NCBI GenBank assembly: GCA_963700475.1 | Contig: CAVOXR010000009.1 | Coordinates: 372,001-436,000, forward strand | Source: Prado023 sp963700475 | Lineage (GTDB): Bacteria; Actinomycetota; Actinomycetes; S36-B12; CAIYMF01 | Length of the DNA stretch: 64,000 nt | Reading direction: 5' to 3' | Shown here: in pieces, positions 39,069-46,382 of the stretch | How positions within the stretch are numbered: position 1 is the first letter of the stretch | Layout: each line of letters starts with the position of its first letter | Program-made: the position numbers and the translations under genes | Notes under the pieces: model-generated | Seen by the model: only the letters and a program-made list of their open reading frames with translations | Told to the model about the DNA's origin: nothing | Database searches by the model: none

Positions 39069-40421
39069 ATGAGCCTCGACGTCGCCCTGACCACTGGCGG
39101 ACCCACGCTCCCGCAGGAGCGCCGACTGGTCACTGCCATTCCCGGTCCCCGCAGCATCGAGCTGCAGGAGCGGCGCACCAGGGCCGTGTCCGCAGGCGTC
39201 GGCGGGACCCTGCCGGTGTTCATCGTTGCCGCAGGCGGTGGCGTGCTGGTCGACGTCGACGGCAACTCCCTGATCGACATGGGCTCCGGGATCGCCGTCA
39301 CGACCGTGGGCAACTCGGCCCCGAAGGTCGTGGAGAACGTGCAGCGACAGGTGGCCGAGTTCACCCATACCTGCTTCATGGTCACCCCGTACGAGTCCTA
39401 CGTCGCCGTGTGCGAGGCCCTCAATGAGCTGACCCCCGGTGACCACGTCAAGCGCTCTGCCCTGTTCAACTCCGGTGCCGAGGCCGTGGAGAACGCGGTG
39501 AAGATCGCCCGCGCCTACACCCACCGCCAGGCGATCGTCGTGTTCGAGCACGGCTACCACGGCCGCACCAACCTGACCATGGGGCTCACCGCCAAGAACA
39601 TGCCCTACAAGCACTCGTTCGGCCCGTTCGCCCCCGAGATCTACCGCGTGCCGCTGAGCTACCCCTTCCGGGACAGCCTGACCGGCGCCGAGGCCGCAGC
39701 CCATGCGATCAGCCGGATCGAGAAGGAGATCGGCGCGGACAACGTCGCCGCCATCATCATCGAGCCGATCGCCGGTGAGGGAGGGTTCATCGTCCCGGCC
39801 GAGGGCTTCCTGCCCGAGCTCGTCGAGTTCGCGCGCGCCAACGGGATCGTCTTCGTGGCCGACGAGATCCAGACCGGCTTCTGCCGGACCGGCGACTGGT
39901 TCGCCTGCGACCACGAGGCGGTCGTCCCCGACCTCATCACCACGGCCAAGGGCATCGCCGGTGGCCTTCCGCTGGCCGGGGTGACCGGTCGCGCCGAGAT
40001 CATGGACGCAGTGCACGTGGGCGGCCTCGGCGGCACCTACGGCGGCAACCCGGTGGCCTGCGCGGCTGCTCTGGGGTCGATCGAGGAGATGCGTCAAGGC
40101 GACCTGAACGGTGCCGCGCGCCGCATCAACGAGCTCATGGTCCCGCGCCTCGAGGCCCTGGCCGAGCGCACCGGCCGGATCGGCGAGGTGCGCGGACGTG
40201 GCGCGATGATCGCCGTCGAGGTCGTGGTCCCCGGCACAACCGAGGCCGACGCCGCCTCGACCTCCGCGGTGGCCAAGGCCTGCCACGCCGCCGGAGTCGT
40301 CGTGCTGACGGCCGGGACGTACGGCAACGTGCTGCGTTTCCTGCCGCCCCTGAGCATGCCCGAGCACCTGCTCGACGAGGCGCTGACGGTCATCGAGCAG
40401 TCGTTCGAGTCGCTGGCCTGA
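39069..40421 (+). CDS. gabT: 4-aminobutyrate-2-oxoglutarate transaminase GabT
   Basis: GabT moves the amino group of GABA to 2-oxoglutarate, giving succinate semialdehyde. The 450-residue class III PLP aminotransferase starts MSLDVALTTGGPTLPQERRL with GGGAGAA upstream. Key segments are DVDGNSLIDMGSGIAVTTVG, SGAEAVENAVKIARAYTHRQ, HGYHGRTNLTMGLTAKNMPY, IIEPIAGEGGFIVPAEGFLP and FVADEIQTGFCRTGDWFACD. The PLP lysine, about K294, is in ITTAKGIAGGLPLAGV, and GTYGGNPVACAAALGSIEEM follows. It lies opposite the aldehyde dehydrogenase at 37396 across a 206-base gap that probably holds both promoters. It supplies the last amino-transfer step of putrescine catabolism. Confidence 0.95.
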   Translation: MSLDVALTTGGPTLPQERRLVTAIPGPRSIELQERRTRAVSAGVGGTLPVFIVAAGGGVLVDVDGNSLIDMGSGIAVTTVGNSAPKVVENVQRQVAEFTHTCFMVTPYESYVAVCEALNELTPGDHVKRSALFNSGAEAVENAVKIARAYTHRQAIVVFEHGYHGRTNLTMGLTAKNMPYKHSFGPFAPEIYRVPLSYPFRDSLTGAEAAAHAISRIEKEIGADNVAAIIIEPIAGEGGFIVPAEGFLPELVEFARANGIVFVADEIQTGFCRTGDWFACDHEAVVPDLITTAKGIAGGLPLAGVTGRAEIMDAVHVGGLGGTYGGNPVACAAALGSIEEMRQGDLNGAARRINELMVPRLEALAERTGRIGEVRGRGAMIAVEVVVPGTTEADAASTSAVAKACHAAGVVVLTAGTYGNVLRFLPPLSMPEHLLDEALTVIEQSFESLA

Positions 40422-40432
40422 CGCGGTCGTCC

Positions 40433-40498
40433 GGGGCGCGGCGCTCGGCCGCCACGTCACTGCACGGGGCGCGGCGCTCGGCCGCCACGTCACTGCAC
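40433..40498. repeat. Perfect 33-base tandem duplication
   Basis: Two identical adjacent 33-base copies (40433-40465 and 40466-40498), beginning GGGGCGCGGCGCTCGG, lie between the gabT stop and the small membrane protein gene. The second copy includes that gene's stop codon and last two codons, so the duplication copied the 3' end of the small gene into the intergenic space. Confidence 0.95.
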
Positions 40499-40648
40499 GG
40501 CGATCTGCAGCACCAGCAACGCGGAGAACACCGCAGTCATCACGATCATGAAGTTCCGGGCGCCCTCGCCCTCGTCGCGCATGCTGGTGAGCCGGATCGA
40601 CAGGGCGAAGAACAGCACCATCCCGAAGGTGAACGCCAGCACCGGCAC
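40490..40648 (-). CDS. Small two-helix membrane protein, hypothetical
   Basis: A 52-residue protein from GTG 40648: V-P-V-L-A-F-T-F-G-M, VLFFALSIRLTSMRDEGEG, then ARNFMIVMTAVFSALLVLQI-AVQ. Two hydrophobic helices flank a charged loop (R-L-T-S-M-R-D-E-G-E-G-A-R). A stop codon lies four codons upstream in frame, so the start is confined; no clear ribosome-binding site is seen and the N-terminus could be affected by a frameshift. No family recognised. It lies convergent to gabT and downstream of the saccharopine dehydrogenase-like gene, with which it may be co-transcribed. Its 3' end is duplicated (40433-40498). Confidence 0.55.
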   Translation of the reverse strand: MPVLAFTFGMVLFFALSIRLTSMRDEGEGARNFMIVMTAVFSALLVLQIAVQ

Positions 40649-40766
40649 AGTGAATCACGCGTGCTCGACGCGCGAACCCCCCGATCGGGGCTGGAACCGG
40701 GCCCGCAGCCTCTCGGCGGGACCTTCTGCTCCCAGTCAGATCGGAGCAGATCGTCGGGGCGGCGGA

Positions 40767-41987
40767 CTACGCCGTCGGGGTGCGCTCCTGGACGACCCAG
40801 TTCTCGCCGTAGCCGTCGCGCAGCAGGTCGAGGAAGGGAAGTGGCGCGAAGGACTCCGGCCCCATGACGCCGGCGCCGCTCCACGCCCCGGTCGCCAGCA
40901 GCTCGAGGGCAATCACCGGGTTGATCGCGGTCTGCCACACCACGGCCTGGGCGCCGTACTCGGCCATGGTCCACTCGTTGTCCGACACGTGGTAGATGTA
41001 CACCTCACGAGGGGCGCCATCCTTGCCCTTGCCGGTGACCCACAGGCCGGCACAGGTCTTGCCGGTCATCTTGTCGCCGAGCGTCAGCGGGTCCGGAAGG
41101 CAGGCGGCCACCACATCGCGCGGAGAGACCTTGTGCCCGCGCACGGTCACCGGCTCGGTGCGGTCAAGGCCCAGCTTGTTCAGGGTGCGCAGGACCTCGA
41201 TGAACTCATCGCCCAGGCCGAACTTGAACGTCACGCGCTTGGCGTCGAGGACCCGCGGCATCAGTACGACCTCCTCGTGCTCGACGTTGACGCACTCGAC
41301 CGGTCCGATCCCCTCGGGGAACTCGAACACCTCGGGCTCGCTGAAGGGCTCCGTGGTGTAGAAGCCGCGCTCCTTCTCCCAGATCAGCGGGGGGTTGAGG
41401 CACTCCTCGATCGTGGTCCAGATCGAGAACGACGGGGCGAAGTCGTAGCCGTGGACGACGAGGTTGGAGGCATCGCGCACGCCGAGCTCGTCGATCTCGC
41501 TGAACAGCTCGTCGGAGGCGTACCGCGCGAACACATCGGCCAGGCCCGGCTCCACACCCATGCCGACGAGCGCAAGCTGGCCGTTGGCCACCCACTGGTC
41601 GTGATGAGCGAACTGCTCGTCGCCGAGCATCACGCCGGGGAGGTCGTAGGGCTGATCGGGGTGCCGGGAGGACAGGCTCATGGCGGTGTCCATGTAGTGC
41701 GCCCCGGCGAGGAAGGCGCCCTGGAAGATGCTCAGGACGTAGCGCGGGTCGACGGCGTTCAGGACGTGGGTGATGCCGTTCGCGCGGCACAGTGAGGCCA
41801 CGGCGTGCGCGTCACCGGCGTCGATCCGGGCTGCGGCGAACCGGGGGTCGCCGATCCGCGCGACCAGGGCCAGGGCCCGGGTCTCGTCGTAGTCGGCGAT
41901 GAGCCACGATTCGAAGAAGTCACGGCGGGCCGCGATCAGGGCTGCCGAGGATCCGACGCCACCGGCGCCGACAACGAGGACTCGCAT
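40767..41987 (-). CDS. Saccharopine dehydrogenase family protein, resembling carboxynorspermidine dehydrogenase
   Basis: A 406-residue NAD(P)-dependent oxidoreductase. The N-terminal Rossmann motif is MRVLVVGAGGVGSSAALIAA. The middle shows LNAVDPRYVLSIFQGAFLAG and VGMGVEPGLADVFARYA. The C-terminal part, AKRVTFKFGLGDEFIEVL, VVAACLPDPLTLGDKMTGKT, CAGLWVTGKGKDG and EVYIYHVSDNEWTMAEYGAQ, aligns by eye with bacterial carboxynorspermidine (carboxyspermidine) dehydrogenases more than with fungal saccharopine reductases. Those enzymes condense an aldehyde with a diamine during polyamine synthesis. In a polyamine catabolic neighbourhood this is suggestive but unproven; a lysine-pathway role is possible. 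AAGGAG precedes the ATG. It is divergent from the MarR gene across a 103-base gap with operator-like repeats. Confidence 0.8.
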   Translation of the reverse strand: MRVLVVGAGGVGSSAALIAARRDFFESWLIADYDETRALALVARIGDPRFAAARIDAGDAHAVASLCRANGITHVLNAVDPRYVLSIFQGAFLAGAHYMDTAMSLSSRHPDQPYDLPGVMLGDEQFAHHDQWVANGQLALVGMGVEPGLADVFARYASDELFSEIDELGVRDASNLVVHGYDFAPSFSIWTTIEECLNPPLIWEKERGFYTTEPFSEPEVFEFPEGIGPVECVNVEHEEVVLMPRVLDAKRVTFKFGLGDEFIEVLRTLNKLGLDRTEPVTVRGHKVSPRDVVAACLPDPLTLGDKMTGKTCAGLWVTGKGKDGAPREVYIYHVSDNEWTMAEYGAQAVVWQTAINPVIALELLATGAWSGAGVMGPESFAPLPFLDLLRDGYGENWVVQERTPTA

Positions 41988-42036
41988 GGTGAACTCCTTC
42001 GGATGGGCCCTCCCGGAGGTCGGGAGTTGGCTGTTA

Positions 42037-42090
42037 TCTCGATGTCGAGACTAACAAGTAAGGTACTTATCTATATGGTAAGGTACTTAT
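42037..42090. promoter_or_regulatory. Divergent control region with palindrome and two direct repeats upstream of the MarR gene
   Basis: TCTCGA-TG-TCGAGA (42037-42050) is a perfect inverted repeat with a 2-base spacer. GTAAGGTACTTAT then occurs twice (42058-42070 and 42078-42090), exactly 20 bases apart, so both lie on the same DNA face. The first lies within the palindrome AAGTA-AGG-TACTT (42056-42068). The second abuts the MarR ATG. This AT-rich patch stands out from its GC-rich surroundings. The layout suits autorepression by the MarR protein and control of the divergent dehydrogenase gene. Confidence 0.6.
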
Positions 42091-42648
42091 ATGCCCGTTT
42101 CTGAGGACCGCGCATTCACTGTCAACATACTCGGCACACTGGCGCAGACGATCGTTGATCGCCAGTCGATCGGGATGGAGGCCGTCGCCGGGTTCGGGGG
42201 CCACGCGCCCGCGGCCCTCGTCACATTGCGGTTCTACCCCGAGCGGCCGATCTCGTTCCTGGCGCACAAGCTGCGCATCAGCCACCCCGGCGCCGTGCAG
42301 TTGGTCGACCGCCTCGCCGCGGCCGGCCACGCTGAGAGGGTCACGGCGATCGACGGTCGATCGCGCAACATCGTGCTCACAGAGCAGGGCGAGCGCATCG
42401 CTGACGCTGTCCTCGCCCAACGGCGGCGGGTTCTCGAGCGGGCACTGTCGGCCCTCGACGAGGAGGCGTGCCAGGCGATGTCAGCCACTCTGTCGACCAT
42501 GCTCGAGGCGCTGACCGATGACCTGCTCACCTCCGAGTTCATGTGCCGGATGTGCGACGAGCTGGCCTGCCCGGACGACCGCTGCCCGGTGGAGCGCGCC
42601 GAGCCCGCCCCTACGGACCGGCGGGGCACGGGCTACGGCGTGCGCTGA
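42091..42648 (+). CDS. MarR-family transcriptional regulator with a C-terminal cysteine cluster
   Basis: A 185-residue winged-helix regulator. The DNA-binding domain is visible in FLAHKLRISHPGAVQLVDRL (helix-turn-helix, about 70-90), AAGHAERVTAIDGRSRNIVL (wing) and TEQGERIADAVLAQRRRVLE. The C-terminus departs from typical MarR proteins: SEFMCRMCDELACPDDRCPV places four cysteines at about 152, 155, 160 and 165 (C-x2-C-x4-C-x4-C), able to bind metal or sense redox state. This tail is the notable feature. The ATG directly follows the second operator-like repeat, so translation may be leaderless. It is divergent from the saccharopine dehydrogenase-like gene. Confidence 0.88.
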   Translation: MPVSEDRAFTVNILGTLAQTIVDRQSIGMEAVAGFGGHAPAALVTLRFYPERPISFLAHKLRISHPGAVQLVDRLAAAGHAERVTAIDGRSRNIVLTEQGERIADAVLAQRRRVLERALSALDEEACQAMSATLSTMLEALTDDLLTSEFMCRMCDELACPDDRCPVERAEPAPTDRRGTGYGVR

Positions 42649-42714
42649 CCGGCCGGTATCCCTGGGCGCTCGTCGACGGAGCAATCCAGTCTCCCGGCTG
42701 GCTACCGTGCTGAC

Positions 42715-43405
42715 GTGACCACCGCCGAGACGACCGCCTCTGCCACCTCCCTCGGCCGCCAGCGCACGGCGTGGGTGGTGGTCGGCGTCCTCTGGATCGG
42801 ATACCTGGTCATGGATGCCGTCGGGCCGACGGTCGCTGCGCAGACAGTCGGCCAAGGGCCGTGCTCATGCCGAGCCTGCTGGCCTGGGTGCTGCTCGCCC
42901 TCGGTGCCGCCGCTCCCCGGCTGCTGGTGGCCGGCCTGGCGTTCGCCACGCTCGGGCGACGTCGGCCTCGAGTTCGACATCCTGTTCCTGGTGGGAATGG
43001 CCGGATTCCTCGCGATGCAGGTCTGCTACGTGCTCGGCTTCCTCGGCCTGGGCGCGTGGCCCAGCGTGCGGCGCAGGTGGGCCGTCGCGGTCGGCTACCT
43101 GGCCTTCTGGGTGGCGCGCCAACGCGGTGCTCGGCCCCGCCTGGGCGACCTGCGCCGTCCCGATCCTCGTCTACAGCCTCGCGCCTGTGCGTCGATGGCG
43201 ACCTTCGCCGCCGGGGTCGATCGCCGGGTCGGGCTCGGCGGGCTGCTCTTCCTCATCTCCGACATGCTGATCGGGGTCGACCTGGCCGGACCTCGGATTC
43301 CCGGGCCGCGGCATGGTCGTGATGCTCACCTACCTCGCCGCCCAGTACCTCATCGCCACCGGGTGGGCTCGCCGGGTCGACCCGGACGTGCTCGTCCCGG
43401 TGTAG
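42715..43405 (+). pseudogene. YhhN/lysoplasmalogenase-type membrane protein, broken by about seven frameshifts
   Basis: Pieces of one polytopic membrane protein appear in all three frames: GRQRTAWVVVGVLWIGYLVM, LMPSLLAWVLLALGAAAPRL, LVAGLAFATLG, DVGLEFDILFLVGMAGFLAM, CYVLGFLGLGAWPSVRRRWA, NAVLGPAWATCAVPILVYSL, GLGGLLFLISDMLIGVDLAG and MVVMLTYLAAQYLIATGWAR. This order matches the YhhN family (bacterial lysoplasmalogenases, TMEM86-like). Each join is explained by one extra base, near 42850, 42857, 42955, 43119, 43184, 43194 and 43291. Repaired length is about 225 residues, ending at TAG 43403-43405. That the product stays readable through seven insertions suggests sequence error rather than old decay. 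Start GTG 42715 is 66 bases after the MarR stop. Confidence 0.7.
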
Positions 43406-43521
43406 TCGGGCGCCATGTAGTCGGGCACCGAAGCGAGGTTGCGCCCACCATCCGCGGGATCGCCGCCCGCGTGGGCCCTATGGCTCTGGCGAGCAGCCCT
43501 CCGCAGCGGGACGGTGGAGGT

Positions 43522-44719
43522 ATGGCGGAGAAGCGCAGGCACCGCAGGTGGCCATGGATCCTGCTCGTGATCGGGGCCCTTCTCGTGGGGCTGGTTCTTC
43601 ATCGGTGGTGGCTGGTACTTCTCGAGCATCATCTACTCGGATGTCCTGAAGGCCAACCCCTACAACCCTGACGGATTCTGGAAGGGGACGGTCCAGACGG
43701 TCGACGGTGAGGGGGCCGGGGCCACGGTCACGGTCCTCCCGGATGCTGAACACCGCGACGAGACGCGGTTCGACGCGGTCGTGATGGGACTGGTCTTCGA
43801 CGACGGGTCGGTCGTGGTGGTCGGACCCGCGTCCGAGACAGCCACCGACGGCACGCGGACCCGTCCCGTGATCGACGTGGTCGGTGACATGCCCGCCGAG
43901 GGGGACGTGTACCGCTTCCCCAAGGAGGTCTGGCTGACGCCCGAGCAGGCCGGCCTGACCGCCGAGGAGGTCACGATGACCACTGCCGAAGGGGAGTTCC
44001 CCGCCTGGAAGGTGCCCGTCCCGGGATCGGACAAGTGGGCCATCCTGACCCACGGCCGCAGTGGGGGTCGTCCCGACATGCTGCGGATGGCACGGCCGCT
44101 GAACGCGGCCGGCTACAACCTTCTGCTCATCACCTACCCCGGGGACGACGAGGCCCGACCCGCGCAGGACGGGATCTGGCACTTCGGCATCACGGAGTGG
44201 GACGAGATCGAGGCCGCGGTCCAGTACGCGCTGGACCAGGGCGCCCAGACGCTCGTCATGGGTGCGGTGAGCCTGGGAGGGGCGGTCACGGACGGGTTCC
44301 TCGCCCACAGCACGCTGGCCGACGAGGTCGACGGTGTGATCCTCGACGCCCCGTTGAGCAGCCTTGAGGACGTCATCGATGCGAACGCCGATGCCCGCAC
44401 CATCCCGGGAGTCGGGTGGCCGATCCCGGAGTCCCTGGAGGATGCCGCAATGCTGATCGCCGGCCTGCGGTTCGGCGTCGACTACGACGCGATCGACTAC
44501 ACGGACATGGCCGGCCTGATCGACGTGCCCCTCCTGACCTTCCAGACCAGCGAGGATCAGACCATCCCGCAGGCTGTGAACGACCGGTTCATGAATGTGG
44601 GATCCGGTAAGGGCGGGAAGTACATCGTCGTCCCTGGAGCGGGTCACGTCCTGTCATGGAACGTCGACCCGACGGCCTACGAGCAGCTCGTCACCCAGTT
44701 CGTGGAGCAGCTGGCCTAG
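43522..44719 (+). CDS. Membrane-anchored alpha/beta hydrolase, with a +1 frameshift
   Basis: The N-terminus MAEKRRHRRWPWILLVIGAL is a basic stretch plus one membrane helix (signal anchor). The frame then breaks; removing one G from GGGG at 43587-43590 gives LLVGWFFIGGGWYFSSIIYS and DVLKANPYNPDGFW, in frame with the main body (from about 43600). The body is an alpha/beta hydrolase fold: KWAILTHGRSGGRPDMLRMA, YNLLLITYPGDDEARPAQDG, the nucleophile serine in VMGAVSLGGAVTDGFLAHS, IDVPLLTFQTSEDQTIPQAV and the catalytic histidine in VVPGAGHVLSWNVDPTAYE. The G-A-V-S-L-G elbow is close to G-x-S-x-G. Repaired length is about 398 residues, exported and membrane-tethered. Substrate unknown. Confidence 0.8.
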
Positions 44720-44943
44720 CCGATTCGGGCTGGTCAGGTGCGTGAACTCCACCGCCATCCGTGAGCCATCGGAGGGCACGGCACAGGCTCCGATGGTGAG
44801 GACCATCACAACCGTGCCCGGAGTTTGGTCACTCGACCGACTGGGCATGAACCATCGGGTCGCAACCCGGATGTACGAGGGGTCATCCGGGCGGCGACCC
44901 TCGTGCATGACCGACCCCCATCACGCTCCCGACAGCCGCAGGA

Positions 44944-45126
44944 TCAGGGCTTGGGCGCCATCCGGGATTCCCACCAGCTGCGATCCTCGAGGAACATGTC
45001 GTCGCCGTCGAACTCCATGCAGCAGGATCCGATGACCCCGTAGCAGTCCTCGCACAACCAGGTGGCGCCGAATCCGAACACGGCCTCACCGTGGCATCGG
45101 GAGCAGATGTGGCTGATCGACTCCAT
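44944..45126 (-). CDS. Small cysteine-rich (zinc-ribbon-like) protein
   Basis: A 60-residue protein, MESISHICSRCHGEAVFGFG, ATWLCEDCYGVIGSCCMEFD and a tail ending SRMAPKP. The ATG is 5 bases after a strong AGGAGGTG site; a longer frame upstream is unlikely for that reason. Two C-x-x-C pairs (C-S-R-C and C-E-D-C) about 17 residues apart make a plausible zinc ribbon, with a further C-C pair. Role unknown; such proteins can be zinc-binding cofactors or RNA-binding. It stands alone between two plus-strand genes. The 224 bases on its left show no convincing gene. Confidence 0.7.
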   Translation of the reverse strand: MESISHICSRCHGEAVFGFGATWLCEDCYGVIGSCCMEFDGDDMFLEDRSWWESRMAPKP

Positions 45127-45268
45127 CCCCACCTCCTGGGCAGATCCTGATGCTCCCACCACCGCGGTCCACCGGCAACAGCCGCCCACGCTCTGGACCG
45201 GCTGCGAGTCCTGGCGCGCAGGGTGACATTGCGCCCCTTACGCTTGCCCGATCCGGGGAGGTGGGGTC

Positions 45269-46213
45269 ATGGCTGGACTGTTCGGCGTAGTGCATCCGCG
45301 GGCGGCGTGGGGGGTGGGCCTGGCCACGCTCGCCCTTGTGGTCGGGTCTGTCATGGCTCCTGCCACGGCATCACCGGCGACCCCGGGGTCACCCCTGACC
45401 ACATCAACGGCGCCCACCGCCGAGCTCCCGGGTGGCGGCACCGAGATCTTCGCGGGAAAGACCTACGTGGCCCTCTACGGCCATCCCGGCTCCCGCGCCC
45501 TCGGGGTCCTCGGCGAGCAGCGCACCGCAGCGACCATCAAGCGCGCCAAGAAGGTGGCGGCCTCCTACCGTCCGCACACCGACCGGCGAGTCGTCCCCGC
45601 CCTGGAGATCATCGCGACAATCGCCTCCCGCTCGGCGGGCAGCGACGGCGACTTCTCCAGGGAGTCCTCCGTCGCCAAGCTGCGCCCGATGGTCGATGCC
45701 GCCGGGCGCGCCGGCACCTACGTCGTGCTCGACCTGCAGCCGGGCCGCTCCACCTTCCTGAGCCAGGCCAAGCGCTACCGCGAGCTGCTGCTGGAGCCAC
45801 ACGTCGGCCTCGCCCTCGACCCCGAGTGGCGCCTGAAGCCCCGGCAGCGTCACCTCAAGCAGGTCGGGTCGGTCAAGGCCTCCGAGATCAACGACGTGGT
45901 CGACTGGCTGGCAGACCTCACCCGTGACGCCGGCCTGCCCCAGAAGATGCTGCTGCTGCACCAGTTCCGGACGTCCATGATCACCAACCGGTCGTCCCTG
46001 GACACCTCTCGCGACGAGCTGGCGATGGTCATCCAGATGGACGGACTGGGCTCGCAGCCGGCCAAGCGCTCCACCTGGCGCGCGCTTCGACGCAACGCCC
46101 CCGAGGGGATCGCCTTCGGCTGGAAGAACTTCATCGACGAGGACCGCCCGATGCTCGGCCCGAAGAGGACCATGGCGATCAAGCCCGAGCCCCGCTGGGT
46201 GTCATTCCAGTAG
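45269..46213 (+). CDS. Secreted protein of unknown function
   Basis: A 314-residue protein with a cleavable signal peptide (AAWGVGLATLALVVGSVMAP then ATASPATPGS, cleavage after A-T-A-S or A-x-A). A Ser/Thr/Pro-rich linker leads to a globular domain: GKTYVALYGHPGSRALGVLG, YRPHTDRRVVPALEIIATIA, TYVVLDLQPGRSTFLSQAKR, HVGLALDPEWRLKPRQRHLK, MLLLHQFRTSMITNRSSLDT and APEGIAFGWKNFIDEDRPML. The alternation of V-V-L-D-L, L-A-L-D-P-E-W and L-L-L-H-Q suggests a TIM-barrel with acidic residues at strand ends, as in glycoside-hydrolase-like proteins, but I cannot name the family. It has no cysteine-based lipobox. Convergent with mmsA, with a hairpin between them. Confidence 0.75.
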   Translation: MAGLFGVVHPRAAWGVGLATLALVVGSVMAPATASPATPGSPLTTSTAPTAELPGGGTEIFAGKTYVALYGHPGSRALGVLGEQRTAATIKRAKKVAASYRPHTDRRVVPALEIIATIASRSAGSDGDFSRESSVAKLRPMVDAAGRAGTYVVLDLQPGRSTFLSQAKRYRELLLEPHVGLALDPEWRLKPRQRHLKQVGSVKASEINDVVDWLADLTRDAGLPQKMLLLHQFRTSMITNRSSLDTSRDELAMVIQMDGLGSQPAKRSTWRALRRNAPEGIAFGWKNFIDEDRPMLGPKRTMAIKPEPRWVSFQ

Positions 46214-46319
46214 CCGCCCCGACGCACCTCCCAGTGATCCATGTGGGGTGCGCCGCCGAGAGGGTGGCCAACCCGAACGGATCACCGGACGGGGTCCGTG
46301 CCGAGAGGCCTTCGGGATC

Positions 46320-46365
46320 AATTCGGGTTGCTCTTGCCGAACTTGCAGCAAGAGCAACCCGAATT
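46320..46365. terminator. Strong bidirectional hairpin between convergent genes
   Basis: AATTCGGGTTGCTCTTGC (46320-46337) and its exact reverse complement (46348-46365) make an 18-base perfect stem with a 10-base loop. It sits between the 3' ends of the secreted protein gene (plus) and mmsA (minus). No U-run is present on either side, which is usual in high-GC genomes. Confidence 0.75.
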
Positions 46366-46382
46366 CGCGCGGCAGGGTGCGT

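Noticed and set aside
38874..40658. 594-codon minus-strand open frame opposite gabT
   Set aside because: It contains repeated Arg/Gly/His/Asp-rich shadow sequence only; gabT accounts for the region.
40649..40766. Possible tRNA or small RNA in the stem-rich gap with CCCCGATCGGGG (40679-40690)
   Set aside because: No tRNA cloverleaf, T-loop or anticodon arm could be assembled on either strand. The palindrome may only be a weak terminator of the gene at 40767.
44654..44908. Minus-strand 84-codon frame with a protein-like stretch (TPGTVVMVLTIGACAVPSDG)
   Set aside because: It overlaps the end of the alpha/beta hydrolase gene, has no ribosome-binding site and no recognised family; chance is the safer reading.
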